DNA of 64,000 nt. It comes from Alitta virens (taxonomy: Eukaryota > Annelida > Polychaeta > Phyllodocida > Nereididae). Position numbers and translations under genes: made by a program. Shown in pieces: positions 21,815-33,417 of the stretch. Each line of letters begins with the position of its first letter. The stretch's first letter is position 1. The stretch spans positions 26,233,227 to 26,297,226 of the forward strand of contig OW028576.1 in assembly GCA_932294295.1 (NCBI GenBank). Direction: 5' to 3'. The notes under the pieces are model-generated. The model did not search any database. It had not been told where the DNA came from and saw nothing but the letters and a program-made list of their open reading frames with translations.

Positions 21815-22417
21815 CTAAGCAATAGATGTAATATAAGCTTTTATGTTTGTTAAGCGACTAAAAGGGACCTCAACTACATCACAACCATACTGTGTAACGG
21901 CACCTATCTGTATGTCTTTCAAATGAAGTTCATCAGCTATGTTGTCATCTATATATAGTCCGACACTTTTTTCGTACACAACATGAATTAGGTTTTCGAA
22001 TGACACAGGACTGTTATTAATACCCACTTTGTCAGCATAATCAAAGCAAAATCTCGGTGAACATATTATAACAATAGGGCAAGACCAACTTAGTAAAGCT
22101 GAAGCAACTTGTTTACAAAAAGTTGTCATTTCATGCCTTTTAGGTAACCAGTCATGGTTGGACTTCGCATACAGTAACACAACATTTGGAAATAACTCCT
22201 TAAAAATGTTAGCGATCTGCTTTTTAGAATAAACATTATTTTCGAAAAGTTCTATAGCATATACACCTTTCAAACGTTTGAAATTTATTGGCGGACGTTC
22301 GTTGCATTGGTCACGGCGTCTATTGTTGTGCCATTGTCCTAATGTTACATACTGAGGTCGTGCTCTATTGTTGAAGTTTAAGTTCATTTCTATTTTTCTC
22401 ATAATTAATGTTTCCAA
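21815..22417 (-). CDS. unknown 200-residue protein
   Basis: The intact frame begins METLIMRKIEMNLNFNNRARPQ and overlaps the end of the upstream gene by about 50 bases, although internal ATG codons at residues 6 and 11 are also possible starts. An arginine-rich N-terminus is followed by a mixed alpha/beta-looking core (PIVIICSPRFCFDYAD near residues 114-129). There is no signal peptide or membrane segment. It lies between the helicase and a larger gene in the same direction. I do not recognise the family. Confidence 0.6.
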   Translation of the reverse strand: METLIMRKIEMNLNFNNRARPQYVTLGQWHNNRRRDQCNERPPINFKRLKGVYAIELFENNVYSKKQIANIFKELFPNVVLLYAKSNHDWLPKRHEMTTFCKQVASALLSWSCPIVIICSPRFCFDYADKVGINNSPVSFENLIHVVYEKSVGLYIDDNIADELHLKDIQIGAVTQYGCDVVEVPFSRLTNIKAYITSIA

Positions 22418-24224
22418 ATAAGAATGTGGGTAACATATGATGTCTTGAGGTTACTTTAAATACTGGTCCAGTCAATATATGCTTGCTTTTTGCTATACCT
22501 TTTAGGTAAACGAGTGTCTGTGCAATTTGAAAGAGAAATGGCAGTGTGCAAGTATGATTTTTTTTGAAAAAGTTGTCCGTATCATAAAACGTCCGGCGTT
22601 TGTTACAAATACAAAACACTGTGCAATTTGCACTGTTATGCTTTATCAAATTCGATGTTTCTTTTTGTGTTTCAGATCCAAGTTTAGCCAGGAATTCCGC
22701 CATGAAAGGAAATTTCACATTTGACCATTCATTTAATAGTGAATTAATAACCTCAGGTCTGATTTGATTTTTTTGTAAATCTAATGTATATAAGACATTT
22801 GACTGTTTCGAAGCAACAGACGTGTGGCGGAGTCTTTTCCTTCCTTTTCTTCTCACATCGTGTATTGTTTGTTTTCCCTTCTTCATCGCTTCTTCACATT
22901 CATTTGCAGTTCCATAGGTAAATTTGGTGCCAACAGCATCATCACCAGTCATTAAGATTCCATTATTTTCTGGATAGTAACCCATACCAATATCCGCCAT
23001 TTTCCTTAAACTCATAGACACTAAATCTTGTAAAACAATTCTGATATGAGGTGAAATAGAAAGGGTGCACCATAAACATTGACTTAATCCTCCTCGTAAT
23101 ACCTTAAAACCAGTAATGTTTTTGTCATTGCACATTTCATGAAAGTCATATAAAGTGAACAATTGACGTAAAACTACATTTCCCTCATCACGACAAACTT
23201 TGCTGTATCGTTTCCATAATTCCTCTAGATCATTGTCGTCGCTGTTGTTTCGTAAAGGCGACAATTCCCCTTCAACGGCCAAAAGAGGTGCAATTTGTTG
23301 CACCAAGTTGTTATGATTTTTTGGTTTCACACTTAGTGAGTGAGAAACTGTATCATCGTTTTGACGCGTGATTGCGGGTTGGTGAGTCATATAAGATGGC
23401 TTACTGTAGAAATTTTCGAGACTCAAATGATGGAAAACCACCCATTCTGGAGATACTAAAGGTCTGGCATCCACATTTAGTGAATGAGTCATGGCAACTG
23501 TATCATAGCAACCTGTGTTTGCGTAAATGCAGCGAGAACCATTATCTTCATCAAACCCAAAGCATCCGCCTTTCCTTAAATTACTTATCATTATGTGGTA
23601 TATTGATTCCAGGGTCTTAACAGAAACTTTGACATATTGTCCTCCTTCATCATCAGCATCATGAACCTCATCATCATCATCATCCTCATCATCAGCTTCA
23701 TCGTCAGCTTCGTCAGCTTCATCAGCTTCATCATCATCACAATTACAATTGTTCCTGTTATCCTGAATATCATCATAACCTAATTGTTTTATTTCACATA
23801 ATATATTTATTGCATCTTTTAGAACAGAAGGTAACACCTGTGATTGTGTTTCGTTTGCAATAGTACAACTGTTCAACATCAAATGTTGAAAAATTGATTC
23901 CATATCTACATAATGAATGTCTGCTGGTAACAAATGAAAAGTGTGTATGATAGAGTACCAAACCAATACTATTCCTGTACATGAAAGAGGCATTCTGAGT
24001 GCAAATTGTTGAACCTTCTTCAGTTTAGATTTTAAATGTGTATCTTCAGATTGAGAAATAGCGCACAGACAATAAGAACACACCTTTTTGGAACCATTCC
24101 TGTTACGCAAAAATTGGCAATAAGTTTTTACGGCATGTATGAATTTACTATTAAACTCTGGAGAAAGTATTTCCGTGATGAAAGTAGTGATTGCTTTGTT
24201 AAAATTTAAAATGTTACCATCCAT
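22365..24224 (-). CDS. unknown protein with CxxC cluster and acidic tract
   Basis: The open frame extends to 24275, but the first ATG is at 24224 (MDGNILNFNKAIT). It has a cysteine cluster KKVCSYCLCAIS near the N-terminus, a long Asp/Glu tract around 23650-23745, and a basic stretch (RRKGRKRLRH) later. A metal-binding N-terminus plus acidic tract in a protein of about 620 residues recalls the second terminase subunit (UL28 family), but without a diagnostic motif this is only a suggestion. It is divergent from the gene starting at 24265, leaving about 40 bases between start codons. Confidence 0.65.
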   Translation of the reverse strand: MDGNILNFNKAITTFITEILSPEFNSKFIHAVKTYCQFLRNRNGSKKVCSYCLCAISQSEDTHLKSKLKKVQQFALRMPLSCTGIVLVWYSIIHTFHLLPADIHYVDMESIFQHLMLNSCTIANETQSQVLPSVLKDAINILCEIKQLGYDDIQDNRNNCNCDDDEADEADEADDEADDEDDDDDEVHDADDEGGQYVKVSVKTLESIYHIMISNLRKGGCFGFDEDNGSRCIYANTGCYDTVAMTHSLNVDARPLVSPEWVVFHHLSLENFYSKPSYMTHQPAITRQNDDTVSHSLSVKPKNHNNLVQQIAPLLAVEGELSPLRNNSDDNDLEELWKRYSKVCRDEGNVVLRQLFTLYDFHEMCNDKNITGFKVLRGGLSQCLWCTLSISPHIRIVLQDLVSMSLRKMADIGMGYYPENNGILMTGDDAVGTKFTYGTANECEEAMKKGKQTIHDVRRKGRKRLRHTSVASKQSNVLYTLDLQKNQIRPEVINSLLNEWSNVKFPFMAEFLAKLGSETQKETSNLIKHNSANCTVFCICNKRRTFYDTDNFFKKNHTCTLPFLFQIAQTLVYLKGIAKSKHILTGPVFKVTSRHHMLPTFLFGNINYEKNRNELKLQQ

Positions 24225-24264
24225 GTTCACTAAGATTCGTTCTTTCTTTATTAGATTGGCGTCA

Positions 24265-26223
24265 ATGTGGATCACTAATCACTTGGATGCTATTGAAATT
24301 ACAAGAGATGGTTTGAGAACGAAGTCTTTATCGTATGCAGATATAGATGAAAAAATCCGAGAAGCAGTGTTTCTAGTTGGTTGTGATGAAGATTGGAACA
24401 ATCAGGCTGAATTAATAGAGAATAATATAGAAAATAACATTAAAAATCTAAATGAGGTAACAGCGATGCTAATGAACATGGGGTTGTCTACTTCTCAAGC
24501 AAGTACAATGCTTTACATCCTTTGTTGTAATAAAGATATTTCTGAAACAACACGCCGGGAGTTAGTTGAATTATACAAAGAATACACGATTTTAGAACCC
24601 TTTTGCTTAGAGGGTGAAACCCAATTTTCCTTTCAAAGGCATGAACGAAGTATTTCAGACATCTCGTATGGAAAAAATTGCAAGATTTTATGTGTGTTTA
24701 CAATCGTGTCTACCGGTAAATAAAGATAGCATGCAATTAGAAAATTCTTTATCAGAGGCCATATGTCAAATGAAAGAGGGTAAAATGAAGGCAGGATTCT
24801 TACAAGCATCAGGTGTCATCAGACCAGATGAGCATTTGAAAGAGGCTGAGATAGATGGGCCGGCACAACCTTTACAATATAAGCCCGAAACATTTCATGC
24901 CAGACAGTCACAGGACAAACTTCCTAGAAAGAGCTTTAAAAAAACTACTGCAAGTTTGTGTTATTAGAGAACCAATTATGTCAAGTCTGAAAAAAATTAA
25001 ACTATGTTGTTGACAATGATTCTTCAACATATGTGGATATAGTTACAGAGGAAATAACAAAGTTAGCTATAATTCCAGCTTGTACAACCGAGGATATGTT
25101 ACTGTTCATTCATCCTAGCATTTCACTGAATGGTGACGAAAGCAGAAATTGTGTCTTTATAAACGAAATTTTTTTCACACGACCAGATTGTTTATGTCTG
25201 CCGAAGAATTGGAAATTGACTTTACAAATTTTAACACTTAATGGAAATATCCCTAGTAATCAGACAGTCTCGAGTATTTCAAAATCTGCAATATTTTTTG
25301 GTAGAAATTTATTTTTGGCAGGTAAAATTTTGGGTTTGACAGAAGAGCAACTCTCAGCATCGAACAGTACCTTTCCAAAAATCCAATCCATAGATAAAAA
25401 AGAGCATAAGTTGGTAACATTTAAGGATCTTCATGAATCATTTGTACACGTTCTTAGCGAAGGACAGTACAAATATGGATCTTGTCCAGATTTAATGAAA
25501 ATCTGGCTTAAAGGGAAGAAGAGAGCTACGCGTGCCATATTTCTGCCTTATTTTACAAGTATGTTGTACACGTTGGGATGTCCGAGAGATGGTCTCATTT
25601 CTCATGTGAAGGGAAGCACATTTATCGTGAACAATGCTTGCTTTAAGTGGTTAACCGAAAATGCTTCAACTTCAATAGAAGATATACAGGATTTCAAATG
25701 CAATGACACAATTATCATACGGCTAGGTCACTGGGATATAATACCCGCTTTCATTTTAGACACAAATGAACAAGAGCCAACAATCAAATTAAGCCCAAGC
25801 ACAATATTCATAGAGCAATATGTGGACAAAGCTGTCAGGGGCGGACAGTGGGTAAAATCGCCTGAATTGAAAACCTTAGATGTTGGAGACCCTTACTAGT
25901 TCTACATTCGATTGTTTAACATCATGTGGAATAAAAAGAAACATATTTTCTATGATGAGGACATAGACCCGCTTACAGACACCGTGATAGATGACAGATT
26001 TTTCCACGAAAAAATGTCTGACTTCATGTGGAAAGGCACAGATAAAGTGACAGTACCTTCCTGTGGTCTCAATTTGGGGAATGACTATGGCAATGAACAG
26101 TATATTAACATACCACGTGTCACTTGTTGCGTTCATAGACAACGCTTTCCCAGTGAGGCTATAGAAAGATCAGCAATACATCAATTGTATCTTGTAATGT
26201 CAGGAAAATGTAGTATTTCATGA
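24265..26223 (+). pseudogene. unknown structural-type gene, frame changes and one stop
   Basis: Starting at ATG 24265 (MWITNHLDAIEITRDG), coding potential continues to 26223 through three frame segments: 24265-24723, 24614-24967 and about 24988-25899. An in-frame TAG at 25897-25899 is followed by open frame to 26223. The total is about 650 codons. No motif is diagnostic; helical segments rich in Glu/Asn dominate the first part. Size and placement next to packaging-type genes would suit a capsid or portal component, but this is a guess. Confidence 0.45.
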
Positions 26224-26369
26224 CTTTTTTTCCCCCTTTCAATTGCTCCCCCCCCCCCTATGGAAGAAAAACGATAACAATATGTGTAGCTTTATCATAT
26301 TTATTTACCAATAAAAGAACATGTAAGAATTTCTTGTGTCATGTTTGCATTTACTACATAATTGACAGA
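26224..26369. terminator. convergent 3' ends with C run and poly(A) signal
   Basis: The gap separates the ends of a rightward and a leftward gene. It contains a C run at 26249-26258 and AATAAA at 26310-26315 for the plus strand. No gene is seen. Confidence 0.4.
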
Positions 26370-28850
26370 TCACAAATTATTCATTGTAATTTTCAGCATT
26401 TCCAACAATTCCTGACCAATGATGTTTTCACATCTTAAAAACTCTATTAAGAATGTTTGACTCTGAGAAGCATAAATAAATTTACTTTCAGCATTTACTT
26501 TGATACAAGCTAAGTACATATTGTTCTTAGAATTGACAACCAAAATGCCCGGATCATTATTGGGAAGATACATAAAGACCTTTCTTGTTCCATGCATGAA
26601 ACTGCTTCCTTTATAATATAAATAACCCCCCAGTGCGGAATGTACTATTTCTTGTGTGGTGAGTGGAACATCCTTGTCATCAATGACCTCGTCATCGTAT
26701 TCTCCGAACATTTCTTCTTCATTTATAGCTCTTTCAACTTCCAATATACGTATTTTAGATCCAGTAAAATTGATTTTGAAAAACTGTTCAATGTCAGTTT
26801 GTAATAGAGGACATATATACACATTAGGCATAGAAATTACCAGTTGGGGCAATATTTGACCAGAAGTTGTCCATTGCTTACAAGAACTTTTGAAGCAGCG
26901 AGACTGAAACAATCTAAATCTTACACCGTTTACTGAAAACCCCACAGTTACGACAACACCCGTATTGCTTCCAGTTCTGTGAGGCCGGAGAATGCAAAGC
27001 GATAGGGTTAAACCGCTTTTTCCTGTCACTAAATTAATAGTTTCATTATGCCAATCTATAATGAAATGGGACATTGTTTTAATGTGCTTTATGAACAGTT
27101 GATCGTATTTTTTGTCTTGCATTCCAGTAGCACATTCTAAGTGTTCAACGAGCTTTTTTTTGCCATCACTATTGGTCCACAAGTCATTAACAATGCTTAA
27201 TAGCAAAAGACTGGGATCATGATTCGGTTGAAACACTACCATTTGGCGATTTAAAGCTCGCGCTATATCGTTAACTTTGGTTTTGTAAGTCTGAAAGGTC
27301 ATTTTGTTCATTACATCCTTTTCTAAAGAGTGAAAAAAGGCCTCATCTCTGATGTTGCACATGCCTTCTATGGTATTCACAATTTCTCCAAATAAAATAT
27401 GTTCTCCATTGTCATCAACAAAGGGTGCATGTACGGTAAGCTGGGTAAGATTTACCTCATTACTAGGAATTGTAGAATAGACCATTTCTAATTTCTTCGA
27501 CCCATCCCGTTTCACTTGATAAGGACATCTCAAGCAATGGCCTTGTAGAGCATTTAGTTTCGCAGGTAGTGGATATATTGCTGTGTCATAGACTTGGTAA
27601 CTTTTCGCCTGTGAAGTAAAACCTATAGTATTCGGATAAATGTGTCGAACGATGTCCAGCAACATAGCCATATCTTTGCAGGCCTTAGCAGTAAAAACCA
27701 ACCCTTTTGGCAACTTGGCGTGATGGTGCATTCCAATTTTGTCTTCAAACCCCTTTGAAGCAAAGACCATATGCCATTGAATTTTACTGCCCGGAAATAT
27801 TTTACTAAATATCATATCAAAACAAGACACAACATCTTTGGCCAGTTGGCATATGTCAATATTTGTTTTGCAGTTTAGATACAAATCAATGTCAGCCACA
27901 AAAGAGGACCAATGAAGATTACTTTGCAGATACTCATTAGATTTTCCTTGAAACATGTTTTCTGCTATGAGATTATCCAAGTCAGCTGATCCATCCTTGC
28001 CACCAAAAACGGGTGCAATCCGCATGTAATTCATCCCAGTTTCAGTTTGTGTTGCCCAAATGGGCGTGCAATAGTCTACTGCTTCCCTCAACCGGTCAAC
28101 TATGAGATTGCCATTGCGAATAAAAGATCCTGTGCGCATAATTTTTGAAGACAATCCATAAAAGGGTAAAGCAGGAACACGATTTGATGACAATGCCCCT
28201 CATTTTTCTACTCTATATAGCAAAGGTTGCGATTCATTTCCGCACTGAATGATATTTATATACTGGTTTATATTTCCATATAAGCGTAAGAAATTTTTTT
28301 TACCACCAAGATATAATGGTTTTGCTTCCTCATATATTTTTGTCAAAATGATAGGAGGGTTCATGTCTTGTTCTAACAATAATTTTGCTCTTTCATGACT
28401 CCATTTTATTACTGCCTCACAATCGTCTATGGAACTGGGTACAGTTGCAATAGAGTTCTCAGTAAATGTTGTAAGCTGGTAACTCGCAAACAAAGGGAAC
28501 ATTCTAAATTTGTACCTGACATCCTGCATTGCACGTGTTAGAACATTACTGACAGTTTCTTTATTTGACTGCACAGCAGCCCATTTCGTTTTGTAAGCAG
28601 AAACAAGCGTATGACACAAACCAGCACAGGCTCCAGTTAATGCTGCCATTAATCCATGGTAATGATCTTCAATTTTCATTTCATTTCCAATATTGTTGCA
28701 ACATAGTATATTCTTTAATTTGGGACTATAGTCATAGTGAATTCTTAAATCCCTGAGCATAGTACACATGATGTTACGATCTAAATTACTTTCCTTCTTC
28801 CAGCACAGATTTATGTGGAAAAATAACCACATATGTTCTAAAGGCGTCAT
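26370..28850 (-). pseudogene. DNA primase (UL52-like, AEP fold), one in-frame stop
   Basis: The reading frame runs from 28850 (MTPLEHMWLFFHINLC) to 26370, broken only by a TGA at 28200-28202. The downstream 607-codon part has primase-type motifs: ADIDLYL (metal-binding DxD) about 100 residues in and HHHAKLPKGLVF some 55 residues later, with a histidine-containing core. An adjacent SF1 helicase supports a herpesvirus-type helicase-primase pair. The combined length of about 826 codons is shorter than vertebrate herpesvirus primases. A C-terminal zinc site is not obvious. Confidence 0.65.
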
Positions 28851-28918
28851 TTTTCTTTGACCAGAACCCTGATTATCCTCCGTATTTCATAGTCCCACCA
28901 TTTGACCCCACGTACTAA

Positions 28919-29512
28919 TTATGTTTTGTTTGGCAAAGAAGATAGTAAAAAAGTTGTAGAAGGCAAAGCAGCGGTTGTTTCTTGAGCACATTTGATATTT
29001 TTAATTTTCTCAACAGCAACGTCCCATAGATTATCCAAAGAATGGCCAAAATCATCCCCCTCAAGGTGATCGTTCATTGTGATTATATCTGTCTCGGTTA
29101 ACCATATCACTTGAATGAAGCCTTCACTTATGTCTCTGTTGAAAAATTCACCACTAATGATGATTTTGTTTCTTTTTCTTTGACAACAGTTGAACAACAA
29201 TATACCAAATGGTATGCTCTGCAAAGATAACTGGGCTTCGGCCAGTATTGCCTCCACGATAATAATACCTGTAATGTATTCTGGCAAGTCAGCATGTTTA
29301 TGTATATAATCTTGACAAGCTATATGAGGCAGCAATAACTTGTAATATTCGTCTGGGGCAGCAGCAGCCCCTTTAGGTGATCTTGCAAATTTGTAAGAGC
29401 TTTCCAGGAAAACTGCTGGATGTAGGGAAGTAAATATGGCTCGTCCGAACAATAGACTTTGTAATAATCTAGTCTGCAGAATATTTTCGCCGTTCTTGCC
29501 ATCTCCACTCAT
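28919..29512 (-). CDS. unknown 197-residue protein
   Basis: The intact frame starts MSGDGKNGENILQTRLLQSLLFG. Residues 95-140 form alternating hydrophobic strands (YITGIIIVEAILAE, IPFGILLFNCCQRKRNKIII). There is no signal peptide. A C run at 29603-29613 lies about 95 bases upstream of the start and may be part of its promoter. The family is not recognised. Confidence 0.55.
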   Translation of the reverse strand: MSGDGKNGENILQTRLLQSLLFGRAIFTSLHPAVFLESSYKFARSPKGAAAAPDEYYKLLLPHIACQDYIHKHADLPEYITGIIIVEAILAEAQLSLQSIPFGILLFNCCQRKRNKIIISGEFFNRDISEGFIQVIWLTETDIITMNDHLEGDDFGHSLDNLWDVAVEKIKNIKCAQETTAALPSTTFLLSSLPNKT

Positions 29513-29715
29513 GCTTCATGTGTATAGTGTTGTCACTATATTTTCGAACGAAGCAGTGTGTTCAAATCAATGGAACAGGGTATATGAATAATGCATGCCC
29601 CGCACACCTCCCCCCCCCTTTCATGGGGGTGGCCACTTACATTTCTTTTATGGCCAATCCAGTTCGTGGCTGTTCTCTGCTACTAAGTGAAGTCTATCTT
29701 TTTGAATAAGTTCTA

Positions 29716-31503
29716 TTAATGGATCGTATACCAATGTCGTGTAGGCGAGTTTCCATTGCTGAATTTCATTTTTACAGTTACTGTGAACCTCCATACATTT
29801 TTATGTATTATGTCCTTATAGCAGGCATCTGCCAATCTTTTTAAACAGACCGGTTTCTGACTAACATGTGTGATAAGATCGGGTAAGGAAAGATACTCGA
29901 AAAATTCTGGTTCACTGAAGCACCTCCCTAATGACTCCCAAGCCCTTTTCGTTGCTGTCTTTTCATCACCACATCTAACATTTATTATTTTTACTATATC
30001 TTGAAGCTCATGATAAGTTATGAGTTTTTTTGCTTTGGTGGATGCCACACTGCTCAGATTGTGTGGGACAAGATCTCTTTTAAGGGTGTTGTTCTTAAGA
30101 ACTAAAGAATCCAAAGCCACACTCCAAGCTTTTCCCTTTTTGATACTAGTGTCAGTATTATATAGCGTCATTGTGATTTCCTTTAAAGAGACTTTTAAAC
30201 CAAGAAGAGAATAATTTTTGTTACCAATGTATTCATCCAGATAAGTAGACAAAACTCCCCTAGTTACCTTTAGAGGCCGAAATTTCACATCGAGCAATTC
30301 TTTGATTATTTTTATAATCTGGAAAGCAGCGCAAACTTTTTCACTCGAATCCGTATGTTTAACTCTGGTTAACAAATCCCCGCTGAATAATTTTCCAATT
30401 TCGCTTGTAAAATGGTATTCTTTCCAAAATTTAGGGTCTGTGGCATGCGCGATTTCGTCATTGATATCCCCATCTAAGCAATGCACATAAAACCTTTCCT
30501 CTAATTGTTGGACCACTTCTCCGGTAACAAAGCGTCTTTGTAAAGTATTGTTGCAATTACCATATAACCCATATGGTGACTCGTTGGATAATATTATAAT
30601 TTGTACATCCCTTCTAGGATTAAACGATTCGCCATAATGTTTACGGTTCAGTTTAACAGATTGTGCGCAACCACCTGTCAAATACTTCAAAATTTGTAAC
30701 TTGAGTCTGTTTTCGTGACCGTATTCATCCATGATTAAAAATTGTGCTGTTTCTGAGTTGCCTGTCCAGTTGTTAAGATCCCCGATAAATTCGGCATTGT
30801 GTTCTTCGCAAAACAGCTGTAAACTGTAGGATTTACCATAATTAGGGTGGTGAGAATATATCCAGTAATGTTTCTTTTTAACATTTAAAACATTTTTGGC
30901 GCTTATAATTGTTACTCTGTATAAATTAGAGTCTTCAGCAATATCATATGCATTTGTTGCAGGATTGAATTTTCTTTTTTCAAAATCTATGATGTGATAC
31001 TGGCCAGTTTCCAGATCTTTTTTCTTTTGTTTGACAGAGTCTTGATCTTCAAGTGTTGAAATTTGGTGATTCAATGATACATCATAGTCTCCCTGCTGGA
31101 TAACATTATGTTTTTTTGGAAAACTACTCATCTTGGAGATTTTACTAGCAATGTTTTCTTGTTCAAAAGTCTCTCCTGAAGTAAAGAGAACTTTTGTCTC
31201 ATATCCATCAGGAAAATATTGCTTTAAACCAACAAAAGTGGAGTTTGAGTGAGAGACTCGTTTTGGACAAACAGTAAGAGATAATATATCTTGCAGTGTT
31301 TTGCATCCACTATTTAATTTAATGGGTTGTTCACTATTAAAAAGTAAATTTCCATCGTGTAGTAAAATTGTTGAGACTTTTCTTTTTTTAATGAAATTGG
31401 TCAGTTTTTCCCCAATACTTGAAGAATCCACATCTTGTTGATTTAGCTGTACATGAATATTTCTAGCGCAAATAGGGCTCTCCTCTGACTGGCAGTTCAC
31501 CAA
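29716..31503 (-). CDS. SF3-type ATPase/helicase, altered 5' end
   Basis: The 595-codon frame has Walker A HHPNYGKS (about residues 218-225), Walker B FLIMDE (255-260), a motif C-like VQIIILSNES (300-309) and an arginine pair RRF (323-325), the order of superfamily 3 viral helicases. The Walker A lacks the usual leading glycine. A diverged N-terminal 200 residues precede it. The first codons (MVN) lie at a duplication junction: a second partial copy at 33365-33667 continues further upstream in frame, so this copy has probably lost its original start and promoter. Likely role: DNA replication initiation or unwinding. Confidence 0.6.
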   Translation of the reverse strand: MVNCQSEESPICARNIHVQLNQQDVDSSSIGEKLTNFIKKRKVSTILLHDGNLLFNSEQPIKLNSGCKTLQDILSLTVCPKRVSHSNSTFVGLKQYFPDGYETKVLFTSGETFEQENIASKISKMSSFPKKHNVIQQGDYDVSLNHQISTLEDQDSVKQKKKDLETGQYHIIDFEKRKFNPATNAYDIAEDSNLYRVTIISAKNVLNVKKKHYWIYSHHPNYGKSYSLQLFCEEHNAEFIGDLNNWTGNSETAQFLIMDEYGHENRLKLQILKYLTGGCAQSVKLNRKHYGESFNPRRDVQIIILSNESPYGLYGNCNNTLQRRFVTGEVVQQLEERFYVHCLDGDINDEIAHATDPKFWKEYHFTSEIGKLFSGDLLTRVKHTDSSEKVCAAFQIIKIIKELLDVKFRPLKVTRGVLSTYLDEYIGNKNYSLLGLKVSLKEITMTLYNTDTSIKKGKAWSVALDSLVLKNNTLKRDLVPHNLSSVASTKAKKLITYHELQDIVKIINVRCGDEKTATKRAWESLGRCFSEPEFFEYLSLPDLITHVSQKPVCLKRLADACYKDIIHKNVWRFTVTVKMKFSNGNSPTRHWYTIH

Positions 31504-33208
31504 GCAAAGTTGTTTCGATTAAGGTGCTGGAGGGATTGGAGGGGGTAAAAGTTGTCCTGACGTAAATAAACGTGTTGCTGCTGCTGCGAACGAAGCGATG
31601 CAGAGATGGGCAGGGGACGCCAATTAAGCAGATTAGCGGGTAGATTAGCTAGGAGGGCTGGAGTAGGTCTCTAAACATTAACAATCCAGAAATGATACGT
31701 TGACAACATCATAAACGTGAAGAATCCGACCTTATAACGTGTCTCTTATTCTCAATCTCATAACACTTCTTCTTCCAGACGAAATCCCAATTCAGACACA
31801 CGGACATCTGGTTTGTCTTTGTATATCTCCTCTGTCTCCCTTAATCGGCGTACCACTTCATTCTTATTGATTGCTTCCAAGCTTGACAAGAATCCTGACC
31901 ATACATTTGGACCTGCGCGTTTCACGTGACACACAAGTTCAAAACATGTTTTCATGGATACATTTTCTGTTGATAAAATATCAATAATCCAATTATTTTT
32001 AACCACACCTTTTCTGATTAAAGTATAACACAATTGTTTCAGGCATGGTGTAAGTTGTTCCATCAGGTATGTCATGTTCAGCCGCAAACATTCCTTTTGG
32101 AACTTTTCCAGGCGGTATGGCTTTTCCAAACATTCTTCAAAATCCTCAACGCTTATGTCTCCCTTTTTTGCAATAATATGAGCAGTTTCCGACAATCGCT
32201 TAAAAATGTGTCGCTGGCCTATGGCTGACAGACTTGACAGAAGCTCTTCCCAAGCATGAGGTCCTATATTCAACAAAATGTCTAGTAGATAGTCAGTTGG
32301 TTGCTCCTGTGGTTGTAACATAAGTCTTACTGTATTTTCATCGACAAGTTTCCTCTCAAAAACTGCAAATAACAATGGCACAAAGTTGATCTCCTCACAT
32401 AAGTAAGGGTAATTGAATAGCACACTTTTCCTATGCAGTTCATCCATGGTGTCAGAATGCACACAGAGGGTGTATTACAGTAAATTTACTGTCAAATACT
32501 AACGATTTTTGTCCCTGTATTGTCAGCTCACACACGGGCACTCTGACAATATGTTGCTCGCTATGTTTATCAGTCTTTTATATGCATTAAATGTAAAAGG
32601 GCGCCACCTACCAGTGGTGATTATTTACTTCTATTATGACGCTGATATGTTAGCAACTCAGATTACGTCATATACAAGAACCTGTTTTTTCCCACAAAAG
32701 AACACTTGTGTGATGCTTTTTTCCAAGAGTATAACAACCCAAAAGAACCAGTTTAAACCATTATTTCATTCTGGTATAAACCTATATTTTATGCAAACTT
32801 GTGTCAACCGAGAAGCCCACTATAGCATTCATAGCTTGTGATTTTTCAGCACTGTCACTCACAAAATGTCTCTATTAATAAAACTATGTCAAGGAATATA
32901 TCACATATGCCTCATAGGACATTCAAAACTTACCATTTACACCATTTAGTCAGTGAACTGGCACCGGTATGCCAGAGTTGTCGGTGCCCCCTTACAATCA
33001 AACATATTTTTATTAGATTGCATCCAATTACAATGCATTAAAAGACTTTGTTTCAAGCTACTACCTTAAAACATCTCTTCACAAGATATCCAAGGCTGAC
33101 AATTTTTTTACATGCTTTTGGATTCTACCACCAAATATAGATAATTAATCTTAACCTAGCGAGCCTCTACATAACCCACTGAGGTTCTGATTAGGCGTTA
33201 AACAATAA
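31341..33208. repeat. direct duplication, unit 1
   Basis: Bases 31341-31493 match 33418-33569, and 31494-33208 match 33950-35663, with only scattered substitutions. Unit 1 lacks about 380 bases present between the two matches in unit 2 (33570-33949). The unit holds the 5' end of the SF3 gene, a CARD-like gene and about 750 bases of downstream-of-start sequence with no convincing gene. Small plus-strand frames there (for example at 32509-32841) are conserved only because the unit is duplicated. Confidence 0.85.
31758..32462 (-). CDS. tandem CARD-like (death-fold) protein, copy A
   Basis: The intact 234-codon frame starts MHSDTMDELHRKSVLFNYPY. Two helical modules share the CARD-type signature of a hydrophobic-Leu pattern ending in 'G-x-x-x-W-x-x-x-L-x-S-L': LNIGPHAWEELLSSL (about residues 65-79) and VKRAGPNVWSGFLSSLEAI (about 184-202). 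CARD modules mediate contacts in apoptosis and innate immune signalling (caspases, RIG-I-like receptors, MAVS-type adaptors). A viral tandem-CARD protein could act as a decoy in the host cytoplasm. Assignment rests on pattern only. The copy at 34209-34916 is very similar. Confidence 0.65.
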   Translation of the reverse strand: MHSDTMDELHRKSVLFNYPYLCEEINFVPLLFAVFERKLVDENTVRLMLQPQEQPTDYLLDILLNIGPHAWEELLSSLSAIGQRHIFKRLSETAHIIAKKGDISVEDFEECLEKPYRLEKFQKECLRLNMTYLMEQLTPCLKQLCYTLIRKGVVKNNWIIDILSTENVSMKTCFELVCHVKRAGPNVWSGFLSSLEAINKNEVVRRLRETEEIYKDKPDVRVSELGFRLEEEVL

Positions 33209-33417
33209 CACACACACAATAAAACTCTGACTTATGCCTGGATTAATTTATTTGGACTGGTCTTGTGAATATGTGTCCTTAGTATGAACCCAATTTCCCT
33301 TCACAACAACAAAAAGCAAACAAATAGATATATTTTTTACAAACATTCTTTATTTACAATAATTTTAACAGTGATGTATAAATGGTACATAATAGACTAA
33401 TTGCACTCTTGTTCGAC
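33209..33417. other. unique spacer between duplication units
   Basis: This 209-base stretch separates the two duplication units. It is AT-rich with a (CA)n-like run at 33209-33217 and no coding frame. It may hold the 3' flank of the inserted or duplicated segment. Confidence 0.4.

Noticed and set aside
32509..32841. Plus-strand 110-codon frame conserved with 34963-35295
   Set aside because: The match reflects the direct duplication; the frame lies upstream of the CARD-like gene, and no family or start signal is evident.
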